DNA from: JAAZIN01 sp964441025
GTDB taxonomy: Bacteria > Bacillota > Dethiobacteria > DTU022
Assembly: GCA_964441025.1 (NCBI GenBank)
Contig: CAYTXG010000001.1
Coordinates: 62,001-126,000 of the forward strand
Direction: 5' to 3'
DNA length: 64,000 nucleotides
Part shown: one piece after another, positions 10,567 to 20,425 of the stretch
Numbering within the stretch: position 1 is the first letter of the stretch
Layout of the letters: every line of letters begins with the position of its first letter
Notes under the pieces: generated by a model
Databases searched by the model: none
What the model saw: the letters and a program-made list of their open reading frames with translations, nothing else
Told to the model about the DNA's origin: nothing
Translations under genes and position numbers: made by a program

Positions 10567-10971
10567 TTAATAACCATGGTCAACATGTTTCCATTGACCA
10601 CCTCTGTTTCGTACTAAAATCCAATTCCAACCATCATATGTGCTGTTTGGGTTGAGCGAACCATCGCCACCTGATGAGTCTACATCAAAAGAAGACAATA
10701 AAACTATGACTTCATCTGCATCATTTCTATCTGCCCAATCTTGATAATCCCTGGAAGTCTCATCACCAGCATAATAGATCTCCTTTAAAGTACAGCCTTT
10801 CCAACCCTTACCAAACTCTTTTTTGATAGTATTAATAGCGGAATTAATATCATCAGATGTATATATCTCTGATGCAACATCTATCATATTGACATTCTTA
10901 ATATTCCCGCCACATGCGCTCAAGCTAAAAGCCATTACCACACATACCAGAAAGAAGAGCATTCTCTTCAC
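10567..10971 (-). CDS. Small putative lipoprotein, function unknown
   Basis: A 134-aa product with an N-terminal basic-hydrophobic signal (KRMLFFLVCVVMAFSLSACGG) and the lipobox LSAC, so it is likely lipidated and anchored outside the membrane. The mature part contains DDINSAINTIKKEF and a Trp-rich C-terminus (YDGWNWILV). I do not recognise a family. The frame opens at 10986, but GGAGGT there lies within the first codons, 7 nt before GTG 10971, so the GTG is the likely start. Base composition here (10.4-11.6 kb) is more AT-rich than the flanks, which suggests acquired DNA. Confidence 0.65.
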   Translation of the reverse strand: MKRMLFFLVCVVMAFSLSACGGNIKNVNMIDVASEIYTSDDINSAINTIKKEFGKGWKGCTLKEIYYAGDETSRDYQDWADRNDADEVIVLLSSFDVDSSGGDGSLNPNSTYDGWNWILVRNRGGQWKHVDHGY

Positions 10972-11123
10972 GTTTGTTACCTCCATTAAAATTATTTTTC
11001 TTTGGGAAATTGTTAATTCTACTGCAGCCTTATTAACTTGGGATAATCGTTAATTATTTCCTATCGGGAATTATGAATAGCCCCGGAGCCTTTTTACATT
11101 CAACTGGCCGTTTGGGATGTTCA

Positions 11124-11513
11124 TCAATAATTGAACCCCTTCCAGGGAACGCCAAAAAATGATGTCCCTATTAATTCTTCGATTTGCAATCTATCCTGTT
11201 CTGACGGATATTCAATGACAATATAACCTTTACCCGGATAATCAGAAGGGGATACGACTTTGATATATATGAATCCAGGATGGATATTTTCAATCTCCTG
11301 AAATACGTCCTTCTGTTCTTCAACAATCCGTTCGACTTCGGTTAGTGCCGGTAAATTCTCATAATCAATCTCGAACCGTCTGGTATCAGATGCGTCGCCA
11401 AAAATCTTTTTTGTGAAAAAAAGTGTCCTGCATTCAATGCCTATTCCTACTATAATTGCAATCACCACAATGATAATTGCAATCACCCTTACTTTGCCTT
11501 TAAACCTGTTCAT
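11124..11513 (-). CDS. Small membrane-anchored protein, function unknown
   Basis: A 129-aa protein with an N-terminal membrane helix (about residues 9-27, VRVIAIIIVVIAIIVGIGIE) followed by a soluble domain of about 100 residues with no motif I recognise (EVERIVEEQKDVFQEIENIHPGF, GYIVIEYPSEQDRLQIEEL). A purine-rich GGGGGGA stretch before the ATG serves as ribosome binding site. It lies between the lipoprotein gene and the restriction operon, in AT-rich DNA. It may be a bitopic envelope protein with the soluble part outside. Confidence 0.6.
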   Translation of the reverse strand: MNRFKGKVRVIAIIIVVIAIIVGIGIECRTLFFTKKIFGDASDTRRFEIDYENLPALTEVERIVEEQKDVFQEIENIHPGFIYIKVVSPSDYPGKGYIVIEYPSEQDRLQIEELIGTSFFGVPWKGFNY

Positions 11514-11588
11514 AAATATCCCCCCTTGAAATACTGATCAATTTTTTGCACCTTATAAAGATTGTTTATTATTGTCCAGAAGCCCTTG

Positions 11589-14500
11589 TTACGCCGCCAT
11601 GGTATTTCTATTGATCCCATCAATAACAGCCCGCAAATTCATAAACACAGTCACATCATCAAAGAGTTCGCTGATGCTTCCCTGGTCTGTGAAGGGGCTT
11701 TCCTGCAAAACCGACAAATCCTTCATCATGCCGTTCCTCATGATGTAATTTACGATCTGCCGGACAAAGTACATTTGCCTGCTATCAAGCGTTGTCTCGC
11801 TTAGAAATTGAGAGAAAGCATCATTCGCTGCCTGGTGATCTAATCCAACGATAGAACGAACCAGTTCGCCCAGTGGTGTTTCTCCATATTGAGCAGCATA
11901 TTGTTCTTTGGAACCCAACTCATTCCAAAGAATTTGCTCAAGTGATTTAATGTCCTCCGTTGTCAGCGGCCTGTTCCCTTTCAACTTTGCAATTGCCGGA
12001 ACATCCTGATGCTGCAGGATATAAAAATTAACCTTTTTCTTATACTGCGCCAGATCGTCATTATTTAGCTGGGATTCTCTTACTACCATACTGAGAATAT
12101 CATCTGTAAAATCGGTATCGTAACGATAGCGGTCTTTTTCCGGGATAAACTTGATCAGGTCACGCAGTTTGATGCGCACATCCTCATAATCCATAATCCC
12201 GGCTCTTTCCAGATAATCATTGTACACGATCTGTTCCAGCAAATCCTTTTGCTGAGCGATTGCCGGGATGGTGCCATACTTAATGAGCTCGTTTGCCTTG
12301 CTAACCACATCATTTTTTGCCCGCTTAAAATTCTTCTCCATCAGCATGGCCAGTTCAATCTGATAAATAAGCTGATCAAAACGCGTAGCGGAAGCATCTT
12401 CGTCTGAAGGTAAAACCAGCGGCGCGATATGTTCGGCAATTTGCAAGGTGTTCTCGTATGTTAAGACGGCAAAATCATCTTCTCTTTGGTATTTATCGAT
12501 GAAGCGAAGATGCTGCTTGACGGCGAAATTATCACGTGGAAGCGCCCTAACCTGTGCTAACAGATCCTGCACAAGATCCCTTCGATAGCTTTGCAACACT
12601 TTTGTTTGGAAGGTGAGATCCTGTAATTTGTAAACCATCTCTACTTTGGTGTTGAAGATCCGTTCCTGCAGAGTAACGGCTGTTTTTGTCTCCTGACCTT
12701 TAGAGTGCAAACGAAAAAATTCAAAGTTGCCGCAGAGATCAAAGATATAGAATTGTTTTTTGTCCCTTCCGTCGATCAATCCCTCACAAAGACGGGTGCC
12801 GCGGCCGATCATCTGCCAGAACTTGGCCCTGCTCAACACTCTTTTGAAAAATACCAGGTTGAGGATCTCCGGCACATCAATGCCGGTGTCGAGCATGTCC
12901 ACTGAAATAGCGATCTGGGGCATCTTATTCTTCTCAGAAAAATCATCAATCAAACTCTGGGCGTAGTTGGTGTAGTTATCGATCACCCGGGCGTAATGAG
13001 TATGGTAGTCAGGGTACTCCTGATTCCATACCTCCAATATCTTCTCGGCATGGTTGTGGTTCTTCGCAAAAATAATCGTCTTGCCCATCTTCTTACCAAA
13101 CTCTACCCGCTGGCCGTAAGCCATCAGATTGTCTAATGCTTTCCTGATGGTATCGCTGTTAAACAACCATTGATTGAGGGCGCTGGAATCGATAGCCGGA
13201 GGTATTTTCCCATCTTCATCAGCAAAAGTATTTTCATATTCCTCTTGCTCTTCCGGTAGCAGCTCGTCGTAAACAATGCCCTCGGTCATAAATTTCAGGG
13301 TGGTTTCAATGGAGATAAAATCTACCAGGTAACCATCCTGCACTGCCTGAGCCAGCTCGTAGCCATATGTAGGGACACCGCTTTCCAAGTCAAAGATGCT
13401 GTAGGTGTTCTTATCAATATCATCCTTGGGAGTAGCAGTCAGCCCCACCAGCAGCGCATCAAAATATGTAAAGATATCCTTGTACTTATTGTAGATGCTG
13501 CGATGAGCCTCATCTATGACGATGAGATCAAAATGCCCGGGCGTAAAAAGACGATCTCCCTTTTCATCCCTTGTGCCATCGATACAGTTTGCCATGGTCT
13601 GATAGGTGGAAAAAACAGCACGGGCGCCAGCCTCCTCCCTCCCTTCGGTAAGATTACACAGGGAAAGATTGGGCATCAGATTATGAAATGCTCGTTTAGC
13701 CTGGGTTACAAGAGCATTGCGGTCAGCTAAAAATAGAAGATTCTTCACCCAGCCGTGGCGTATCAGCACATCGGCCAAAGAGACGATCGTTCTGGTCTTA
13801 CCGCTGCCGGTGGCCATAACAAGCAAGGCTTTACGGCGGTTGCGTTCACCAAAGGCATCACAAATAGCCTGGATCGCTTCTTTTTGGTAGTAGCGATCAG
13901 ATATTTCATCGCTGATCCGGACTCCTCTTAGCGGGGCACGATCCCGGATCATGTTAAAATACTTCTCTAAATCCCCTTTGGAATAGATGCCCGATACTTG
14001 CCTTTCCGGATAATGCCTGTCATCCCAAAACCTTGTTTCATAGCCATTGGTCATGAAGATAATCGGCCGCTGCCTGAATTTCTTTTCAAGAAAATCAGCA
14101 TAGAGCACCGCTTGCTGGCGGCCTTTTTCAACATTGACGCTGGTACGCTTGGCTTCGATAACAGCTAAAGGAAGCCCGTTATCAGCAAAAAGGACATAGT
14201 CGGCAAAACCTATGCCGCCCTTATTGGGCATCTCATCGATGGGGTATTCATCTACCCAGCTGGCATCCCGCTGCCAGCCCGCATCCAGGAGCATGGTGTC
14301 GATATAAGCCCTGCGGGTCTCATTCTCCGTCATATCTATGGGCTTAACTGTATAGCCCTGCTTTAACTGTTCTTCTCTCTTAGCAGTGAGCTCTTCGCGA
14401 AGGGGTTGGTTTTGATCAAATAAAGCCTGCAGATCCACCTCTTCGGATGCCGGCATAACGGTCTCAGGTACCACCTCAGGTTTTTGGTCCATTAAGGAAG

Positions 14501-14909
14501 CGTTAAAGGAAGTTTCTTTATAATCGGCGCTGTAACAATAGGCAACGAAGTCTAGAAAGCTATGCAGGTTTTGCAGCGCCAGTACCGCCTGATCCCCGTT
14601 GATGTTTCTGGGGTTATGGGTGGCGATATTGCCGACTCTGCGCAGATAGTCGAGTTTGGCGATCATACCCATGGGAAGTAAATCCTTAAAATCTTCGCCA
14701 CTGATAAGGGTGACCAGCTTATCATCATAGGGCATGGTCAGGTGATTATCAGCGCTGTACATCCATTTCACGGCTATTTCTAAAGCTGTACGGCTGGCAG
14801 TAACTGCTAGCGCCGGTGAGATGGACATAACACGCTCAGCAGTGATAGCTGCCCCGGCAAAAGTTTCAAATTGGGGCTCTTGCTTTAAAAAATCAAAGTT
14901 GGTGCGCAT
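11589..14909 (-). CDS. hsdR: Type I restriction enzyme, R (endonuclease/translocase) subunit
   Basis: A protein of about 1,106 aa, normal for HsdR. It starts with a DUF4145-like helical domain (about residues 15-110). Next comes the HSDR_N nuclease, whose AVIEAKRT near residue 250 is the catalytic ExK element. Then follows a DEAD/DEAH translocase with Walker A ATGSGKT near residue 367, DEAH near residue 466 and GLTATP. The helicase C region contains DTGIDVPE and QMIGRGTR, and an EcoEI-type C-terminal domain closes the protein. Together with HsdM and HsdS it cleaves DNA lacking the host methylation mark. A GTG at 14918 is possible, but the GAGGTG ribosome binding site spaces better to ATG 14909. 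It is last in the operon, 23 bp after hsdS, and appears intact. Confidence 0.95.
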   Translation of the reverse strand: MRTNFDFLKQEPQFETFAGAAITAERVMSISPALAVTASRTALEIAVKWMYSADNHLTMPYDDKLVTLISGEDFKDLLPMGMIAKLDYLRRVGNIATHNPRNINGDQAVLALQNLHSFLDFVAYCYSADYKETSFNASLMDQKPEVVPETVMPASEEVDLQALFDQNQPLREELTAKREEQLKQGYTVKPIDMTENETRRAYIDTMLLDAGWQRDASWVDEYPIDEMPNKGGIGFADYVLFADNGLPLAVIEAKRTSVNVEKGRQQAVLYADFLEKKFRQRPIIFMTNGYETRFWDDRHYPERQVSGIYSKGDLEKYFNMIRDRAPLRGVRISDEISDRYYQKEAIQAICDAFGERNRRKALLVMATGSGKTRTIVSLADVLIRHGWVKNLLFLADRNALVTQAKRAFHNLMPNLSLCNLTEGREEAGARAVFSTYQTMANCIDGTRDEKGDRLFTPGHFDLIVIDEAHRSIYNKYKDIFTYFDALLVGLTATPKDDIDKNTYSIFDLESGVPTYGYELAQAVQDGYLVDFISIETTLKFMTEGIVYDELLPEEQEEYENTFADEDGKIPPAIDSSALNQWLFNSDTIRKALDNLMAYGQRVEFGKKMGKTIIFAKNHNHAEKILEVWNQEYPDYHTHYARVIDNYTNYAQSLIDDFSEKNKMPQIAISVDMLDTGIDVPEILNLVFFKRVLSRAKFWQMIGRGTRLCEGLIDGRDKKQFYIFDLCGNFEFFRLHSKGQETKTAVTLQERIFNTKVEMVYKLQDLTFQTKVLQSYRRDLVQDLLAQVRALPRDNFAVKQHLRFIDKYQREDDFAVLTYENTLQIAEHIAPLVLPSDEDASATRFDQLIYQIELAMLMEKNFKRAKNDVVSKANELIKYGTIPAIAQQKDLLEQIVYNDYLERAGIMDYEDVRIKLRDLIKFIPEKDRYRYDTDFTDDILSMVVRESQLNNDDLAQYKKKVNFYILQHQDVPAIAKLKGNRPLTTEDIKSLEQILWNELGSKEQYAAQYGETPLGELVRSIVGLDHQAANDAFSQFLSETTLDSRQMYFVRQIVNYIMRNGMMKDLSVLQESPFTDQGSISELFDDVTVFMNLRAVIDGINRNTMAA

Positions 14910-14932
14910 GGTAGTCACCTCGCCCTAAATAA

Positions 14933-16096
14933 TTAGAATAACTCCCCTTTAAAGCATTTTTGCATGAGGGAATTATAGTTTTGTTCAAGTTTATCGAGCG
15001 ATAGTTGGATCAGGGATTTTTGAGCTTCGACTTGGTGGACGAAGTCGGCAAATTGATTTTGTTGGGTGAGCGGTGGAACTACGAACTCGGTTTGTTCCAT
15101 TCCATTTTTTGTTAAATGCATCATTGCAATCCCGTGCGTATCATTCATTAGACTTTTCGTCGCATAGTTTAATAAATGACACAAATACATCTTATTGTAA
15201 TTTTCCCGATAGACAACTTTCCATATGTGGTAATGATATATCGTTTTCCCGCCCGTCCATATTCTTGCGCCAAAAGATGCTGACCAAGCAAAAAGCAAAT
15301 CACCTGTATTACAATACTTTTCTTCATCTAATTCCAAGTCCGAATAATACCAATCTCGGTTTGAAAAAAAATTCCCAACCCTTAACACGGGGTATTTCCC
15401 AGATCTAAGCAATTCTGTTTGAGAATATGCTCTGCCATTTAAAAGTGTAGCTGATTCTTTTAGTTTCTTCTTTTCCCACCCTCTCGGATTCGTCACTGGA
15501 TCGCCAAACATCTCGATAAACTGCGATTTAATCAGCAAATTCAGCTTGTCTGTCTGTGCCTTGCGTTTTTTGATGAGATCGTTGGCACGGTTAAGCACAT
15601 CGGCGATTTGTTGTTGTACTTCCAGCGGTGGAAGGGGAATAGTCAGTTCATGCAATTCCTTCACATTAAAACTCGATTGGTTTACAGAGTCTTTGGTAAT
15701 CCGTGGAATTTGTCTTTTGAAGTCATAGGCGTCAAAGTAATTTTTTACATACTTGCTATCTATAACTTGACGGTTAGGCTTCAATCTTAAAAGGTTCATG
15801 CCATGGATTATTGTTTCATCATCTTCTTTTTCATAGAGCGCTGTTTTTCCCAAATGCTTTATACTATTTATATGTGACATTAAAATATCGCCAGATTCTA
15901 AGACATTATCCTTATAAGGGTCTATATTAGTTATCCTTGCATAACCCATTTTTTTACGGTCAATATTTCCATCAGAAATAGTTTCAATTCTTGTAATGGG
16001 GTAACCTGACCCCTCATCAGCGCCCTGCTTGATATTTGCTCCATTTTTAATTGATAAAAATACATCCCCCAACCTCGCCATCTCCCACTTACCCAC
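14933..16096 (-). CDS. hsdS: Type I restriction enzyme, S (specificity) subunit
   Basis: A 387-aa protein with the two-repeat layout of HsdS: target recognition domain 1 (about residues 1-155), a conserved coiled-coil spacer with PLPPLEVQQQIADVL and a long helix ending FGDP, target recognition domain 2 (about 205-340), and a second coiled coil introduced by VPPLTQQNQFADFV. It reads the bipartite DNA site and bridges two HsdM subunits. It overlaps the end of hsdM by 8 bp, so the two are translationally coupled. The recognition sequence cannot be predicted from sequence alone. Length is typical and no frameshift is seen. Confidence 0.94.
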   Translation of the reverse strand: MGKWEMARLGDVFLSIKNGANIKQGADEGSGYPITRIETISDGNIDRKKMGYARITNIDPYKDNVLESGDILMSHINSIKHLGKTALYEKEDDETIIHGMNLLRLKPNRQVIDSKYVKNYFDAYDFKRQIPRITKDSVNQSSFNVKELHELTIPLPPLEVQQQIADVLNRANDLIKKRKAQTDKLNLLIKSQFIEMFGDPVTNPRGWEKKKLKESATLLNGRAYSQTELLRSGKYPVLRVGNFFSNRDWYYSDLELDEEKYCNTGDLLFAWSASFGARIWTGGKTIYHYHIWKVVYRENYNKMYLCHLLNYATKSLMNDTHGIAMMHLTKNGMEQTEFVVPPLTQQNQFADFVHQVEAQKSLIQLSLDKLEQNYNSLMQKCFKGELF

Positions 16097-17561
16097 GCAG
16101 TACCGCCTCCAGTTCTGCCAGGCCGGCGGTTATCTCTTTTTCCAGCTCATTGATCTCAGCCATAATCTCTAAGGGGTGAGGATATTCCACCTCTTCATAG
16201 ATGATCTCTTTGTATTTGTTGATGGAAAGGTCATAATCATTTTCAACGATCTCATCTTTAGGCACCAAGAAGCTTTGCTCTGTCCGCTCCCGGCTTTCCT
16301 CTTTATCCAAAGCTGAGAAGCGGGCAATTATATCTGGGATATCACTGTTTTCTAGGGGAGTGCGCTTATCATCAAGGCTATAGCCATCGCTTTGCATGTC
16401 GTAAAACCAGACCTTATCAGTGCCGCCTGCGCCTGTTTTGGTAAAGACGATCACAGCGGTACTCACACCGGCATAGGGTTTGAATACACCTGAAGGCATA
16501 GAAATTATTGCCTCCAGGCGATGGTTTTCGATAATCTCTCTGCGAATCGCCCTATGAGCTCTTGAAGAGCCGAAAAGCACCCCGTCGGGAACGATGGATG
16601 CGCAGCGACCACCATTTTTGAGCATCCTTAAAAATAGTGCTAAAAACAGAAGCTCAGTTTTCTTAGTTTTAGTTACTTTCAGAAGATCTGTAGATACGAT
16701 GTCATAATCCAGGCTGCCCTTGAAGGGTGGATTGGCCAGTATTTTGGTATATTTTCCTGTATCGGTATTTTGATCGGATAAACTATCTCTGTACTCAATA
16801 TGGGGGTTCTGGATACCGTGGGTCATCATGTTCATAGCGCCGATACGCAGCATGGTGCGATCCATGTCGTAACCGGTGAACATTTTATTGTCATAGTGTG
16901 TTTTCGTTTCCTTGTTATAAAAAATCACTTCAAGGTAATGCTCTTTCAAATACTCACCGGCTGACACTAGAAATCCGCTTGTGCCGCTGGCCGGATCGCA
17001 GATGATATCTCCAGGCTGCAGATCAAGAAGCTCCACCATCATGCGGATGATATGGCGGGGTGTGCGGAACTGTCCGTTAGTCCCCGCTGTGGAGAGCTTG
17101 GAAAGCATATATTCATACAGGTCGCCTCTGGCATCCTGCTTGTCAGGGAGCTGATCAATATAAGCATACATATCATCCAATGAGGTAATGATTTTTTCCA
17201 GCAGCTGGGGCGTAGGCACTTTGAAAATGGCATCGGCCATATATTTGGCATAGGAACCGCTGTTGCCGTTTAACATTTTAATAAAAGGAAAAATTTCTGC
17301 CAGCACGACCTGATACATGGTCTCTGCAGGTTTGTCCCGCAACACAGACCATTTTAAGTTCTCCTTGCCTTCAAACATACTGGTATAGGGAATCCCCAGC
17401 ATGATGCTCTCTTTTTGCCTTGTATTGTCTGTTTGATCCAGATCGCGGATAAACATCAGATATGTAATTTGCTCAATTACATCCAGTGGATTGGTCAAAC
17501 CGCCGGTCCAAAACATTTCCCATAGTTTGTCAACCTTATTCTTCAACTCACCGGTGATCAT
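16089..17561 (-). CDS. hsdM: Type I restriction enzyme, M (adenine methyltransferase) subunit
   Basis: A 490-aa N6-adenine DNA methyltransferase. The N-terminal HsdM helical domain (MFWTGGLTNPLDVIEQITYLMFIRDLD) is followed by the SAM-binding motif DPASGTSGFLV near residue 192 and the catalytic NPPF near residue 277. It modifies the host site and is required for restriction. Its start overlaps the end of the upstream HTH gene by ATGA, so the operon order is HTH-hsdM-hsdS-hsdR. It looks complete. Confidence 0.95.
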   Translation of the reverse strand: MITGELKNKVDKLWEMFWTGGLTNPLDVIEQITYLMFIRDLDQTDNTRQKESIMLGIPYTSMFEGKENLKWSVLRDKPAETMYQVVLAEIFPFIKMLNGNSGSYAKYMADAIFKVPTPQLLEKIITSLDDMYAYIDQLPDKQDARGDLYEYMLSKLSTAGTNGQFRTPRHIIRMMVELLDLQPGDIICDPASGTSGFLVSAGEYLKEHYLEVIFYNKETKTHYDNKMFTGYDMDRTMLRIGAMNMMTHGIQNPHIEYRDSLSDQNTDTGKYTKILANPPFKGSLDYDIVSTDLLKVTKTKKTELLFLALFLRMLKNGGRCASIVPDGVLFGSSRAHRAIRREIIENHRLEAIISMPSGVFKPYAGVSTAVIVFTKTGAGGTDKVWFYDMQSDGYSLDDKRTPLENSDIPDIIARFSALDKEESRERTEQSFLVPKDEIVENDYDLSINKYKEIIYEEVEYPHPLEIMAEINELEKEITAGLAELEAVLRG

Positions 17562-17749
17562 GGCTGCACATCCTTATAATGTTTCTTTTTACTGCGCCTG
17601 TCTGCAGGCTTTTTAGCACCGGGCGGTATTACCCAGGCATGCCCAAAACGGGCTGCGCCGGGTATGCGTCCCTGAGAACATAATAGCTGAACCTGGCGAG
17701 GCGTTATGCCCCACTTGTTAGCCACATCTCTTGTAGTCATGCCATCCAT
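17558..17749 (-). CDS. Small helix-turn-helix protein leading the hsd operon
   Basis: A 63-aa protein. The segment TTRDVANKWGITPRQVQLLCSQGRIPGAARFGHAWVIPP is an excisionase/MerR-like HTH in which the last part forms the wing. The C-terminus is very basic (RRSKKKH). AGGAG lies 9 bp before the ATG. It overlaps hsdM by 4 bp, so it is co-translated. It could regulate expression of the restriction operon; this is inference from position and fold. Confidence 0.75.
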   Translation of the reverse strand: MDGMTTRDVANKWGITPRQVQLLCSQGRIPGAARFGHAWVIPPGAKKPADRRSKKKHYKDVQP

Positions 17750-18088
17750 ATATTTTGGCTCCTATAAGTGTCTTACTATTCAATTATATCGCAGGAACGA
17801 AATATACACAATGTCTTTTGATAGCACACAGGTAGTCAATAATAGAGCCGCCGCCATAGCCCGGCTGGTACCTAAAAAGGTATTGATTACGGATAAAACT
17901 GTAATCGCAAGGAATTTTTTTATTTGCTGCGTACTGGGTTGAACGGTTCAAGCAAATACTGCGGTAACAGTGAATGCGAGAATCGGCAAAAACATCTTCG
18001 GTATGATAAGATTTATGAAGGAGCAGGCTATTCGCTATTCGTTCATAATGTGATTTGCACAAATTATTCTACAGGGAGGGCAAAACCG
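17750..18088. other. Divergent intergenic region, no recognised gene
   Basis: This 339-bp interval separates the leftward hsd operon from the rightward ABC exporter, so it should hold both promoters. A short plus-strand frame (about 17811-17942) would encode a 40-residue peptide with RAAAIARLVPKKVLITD. I cannot match it to a family and see no ribosome binding site for it. The plus-strand frame leading into the ABC gene is open from 17924, but that part shows no domain. Confidence 0.4.
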
Positions 18089-18802
18089 GTGGCAATCATT
18101 GAGATCAGCGGTTTGGTGAAGAAATTCGGGAAGTTCACCGCCCTGAACGGCGTGGATCTTACCGTGCAGCAAGGTGAAGTCCATGCCTTTCTCGGGCCCA
18201 ACGGTGCGGGCAAGTCCACAACGATACGCTGCTTGCTGGGCATACTGCGCTGCACCTCGGGAACGGTGAGCATGTTCGGCCAGGATGCCTGGAAAAATGC
18301 CGTGGAGCTCCATAAGCGCGTCGCCTTCGTTCCCGGAGAGGTGAACCTCTGGGATAATTTCACCGGTGGCGAGGTCATAGATCTGTTCTTGTCACTCAGC
18401 GGGGTGAAAGTCGACAATAGCAAACGGGAGCGCTACCTGCAGCTCTTTGAGCTTGACCCCACCAAAAAATGCAGCGCTTACAGCAAGGGCAACCGCCAGA
18501 AAGTCGCACTTGTGGCGGCCTTTACGATGGGAGCGGAGCTCTTCGTCCTCGACGAGCCCACAAGCGGACTTGATCCCCTGATGGAGAAGGTTTTCCAGGA
18601 TTGCATCCATGAGTTCAAGGCGCAGGGGGGGACAGTATTGCTCTCCTCGCACATTTTGAGCGAGGTGGAAAAACTCGCGGATAGTGTAAGTATTATCCGC
18701 GAAGGCAGGATCGTAGAGAGCGGTTCCATGGCCAACATCGCGGCTAAAGCCCGGGGCAAGACGCTTGAAGAATTCTTCCTCGCCGAATATGAGGGGCGGT
18801 GA
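18089..18802 (+). CDS. ABC transporter ATP-binding protein
   Basis: A 237-aa ABC ATPase with Walker A GPNGAGKST near residue 40, the signature region YSKGNRQKV, Walker B LFVLDEPTSGLD and the switch His in LLSSHIL. It energises the permease encoded immediately downstream (1-bp gap). The frame extends to 17924, but GGGAGG lies 8 bp before GTG 18089 and the domain begins there, so I chose the GTG. The sequence resembles DrrA/CcmA-type exporters for drugs or polyketides; the substrate is unknown. Confidence 0.9.
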   Translation: MAIIEISGLVKKFGKFTALNGVDLTVQQGEVHAFLGPNGAGKSTTIRCLLGILRCTSGTVSMFGQDAWKNAVELHKRVAFVPGEVNLWDNFTGGEVIDLFLSLSGVKVDNSKRERYLQLFELDPTKKCSAYSKGNRQKVALVAAFTMGAELFVLDEPTSGLDPLMEKVFQDCIHEFKAQGGTVLLSSHILSEVEKLADSVSIIREGRIVESGSMANIAAKARGKTLEEFFLAEYEGR

Positions 18803-18803
18803 G

Positions 18804-20384
18804 ATGATGTTTGCAAAACTGTACCGATACTTTATATTTCTCTGCCGCCGCGAGCGCGTCGCTTCGCCCATCTGGATCGCCTGCATCGCGGGATCGGCAG
18901 CGCTGTTCGCAGCCTTCTACCCCGGCCTTCTCCCCGACCAGGCGGCCATCGACCAGATGGCGGCAACAATGTCCAATCCCGCCATGGTGGCGATGATGGG
19001 CAATGTGTACGGCATGGAAAACTTGACCCAGGCTAGCGTGATGGCGCAGGAGTGCTTGATCTGGTTTCTCATCACCGCTGCAATCATGAATATCTTACTG
19101 GTCAACCGCCACACCCGCGTTGATGAAGAGCTGGGCCGCCTGGAGATGTTCCGCGCCATGCCTGTGGGAAGGCTTACCGGCGCTTTGGCGGTGATCAAGT
19201 TCGCCTTTGCGATCAACCTGCTCATCTCTCTCTTAACTGCCGCTTTGCTGCTAGCTCTAAATATTGGCGGGACAACGGCAGCAGGCGCCTTTTCTTTTGG
19301 TTTTGCCACCGGCTCTGTGGGGCTGCTCTTTGCCGCACTGACCCTGCTTGCAGCGCAGCTCTTCAGCACCGCGCACAGTGTGAGCGGTTTCAGTTTTGCG
19401 GCAATGCTGCTCTTCTATATGCTCCGGGCCAGCGGCGATGTCTCCGGCAGCGCCCTCTCCTATATCTCCCCCCTGGGCCTGGGGCTGAAAGTGGAAGCCT
19501 TCTACGCCAATGATCCCCTCCCCATTGCCGTGCTGCTGGCTGAAAGCATCGTGCTGACAGGGATCGCCCTTGCAGTAAATGCCCTGCGCGACCACGGCGC
19601 AGGCGTTATCCCTGCCAGGGCAGGCAAGGCCCATGCTTCCCCTTTTCTCAAGAGCCCCCTCGGTTATGCCTGGCGTATAACCCGGGGCGGCGCGCTGGCC
19701 TGGTCGGTGGGGATGTTTCTTCTCGGCGCCTCCTACGGCAGCGTCTGCACGGAGCTGGATGCTTTCATCGAAAGCAGTGAGCTGATGCAGAAGATCGTCG
19801 CCCAGAGCGGCGGCAATGTGCTGCTGGACAACTATGTGGCCATGATCTTTGTGATCATGGCCATGGTGACAAGCGTGCCTGTGATCCTGGCGGTGCTTAA
19901 AATCCACGCTGAAGAAAAGCGGGGCCGGTTGGAACAGATATTCGCCCGCAGCGTGCCGCGGCCGAAGCTGTACGGCGCCTTTCTTGTTGTGGCCGTAGCT
20001 GAAAGCATTGCGCTGCAGTTCTTGCTCGCTGCAGGCCTCTGGGCGACTGCGGAGGGTGAACTGCTTCTCGGTGAGCTGCTGAAGCCCGCCTTCGTCTATC
20101 TGCCGGCGATCTGGCTGATGGCGGGCATTGCGGTACTGCTTGTGGGGATTCTGCCGAAACTGACCGCTTTGATCTGGGCTGTTTTCGCATACTCATTCCT
20201 GATTCTGTACATGGGAAGGGCCATGGATCTGCCGGAATGGACCGTCAAGATAACACCCTTTGGTAATGTCCCGCAGCTGCCTGTGCAGGAATTCAGGCTT
20301 TATCCTCTCTTGATGATGACCGCACTTGCCATTCTGCTCTCCGTTGTGGGTATCCGGCGATACAGTGAACGTGATATCGGATGA
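18804..20384 (+). CDS. ABC-2 type exporter permease, polyketide/drug exporter-like
   Basis: A 526-aa integral membrane protein with about twelve hydrophobic segments in two similar halves, like permeases of the tetronasin-type antibiotic exporter group (inferred from architecture). Conserved-looking blocks are VDEELGRLEMFRAMPVGR in the first half and EEKRGRLEQIFARSVPR in the second. This repeated ELGRxExxRAxPV pattern is usual in the family. ATG 18804 follows the ATPase stop by one base and GAGGGGCGG serves as ribosome binding site. The last 24 bp belong to a 65-bp segment that recurs at 24696-24760. Confidence 0.82.
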   Translation: MMFAKLYRYFIFLCRRERVASPIWIACIAGSAALFAAFYPGLLPDQAAIDQMAATMSNPAMVAMMGNVYGMENLTQASVMAQECLIWFLITAAIMNILLVNRHTRVDEELGRLEMFRAMPVGRLTGALAVIKFAFAINLLISLLTAALLLALNIGGTTAAGAFSFGFATGSVGLLFAALTLLAAQLFSTAHSVSGFSFAAMLLFYMLRASGDVSGSALSYISPLGLGLKVEAFYANDPLPIAVLLAESIVLTGIALAVNALRDHGAGVIPARAGKAHASPFLKSPLGYAWRITRGGALAWSVGMFLLGASYGSVCTELDAFIESSELMQKIVAQSGGNVLLDNYVAMIFVIMAMVTSVPVILAVLKIHAEEKRGRLEQIFARSVPRPKLYGAFLVVAVAESIALQFLLAAGLWATAEGELLLGELLKPAFVYLPAIWLMAGIAVLLVGILPKLTALIWAVFAYSFLILYMGRAMDLPEWTVKITPFGNVPQLPVQEFRLYPLLMMTALAILLSVVGIRRYSERDIG

Positions 20385-20425
20385 TCGAAAAGAGCCGCGC
20401 TGCCTAAAATATCGGGTCTGCGCGG
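20361..20425. repeat. 65-bp direct repeat, copy A (permease end plus hairpin)
   Basis: Bases 20361-20425 match 24696-24760 in 63 of 65 positions. The repeat holds the last codons of the permease (YSERDIG, stop) and a hairpin with arms AGCCGCGC and GCGCGG(C). The hairpin probably works as a terminator between convergent genes. In copy A the hairpin abuts the broken N-terminal half of a toxin gene; in copy B it abuts the toxin's C-terminal half. Confidence 0.85.

Noticed and set aside
19257..19907. 216-aa minus-strand frame inside the ABC permease gene
   Set aside because: His/Gln-rich composition without domain structure, lying entirely opposite a well-supported membrane protein gene.
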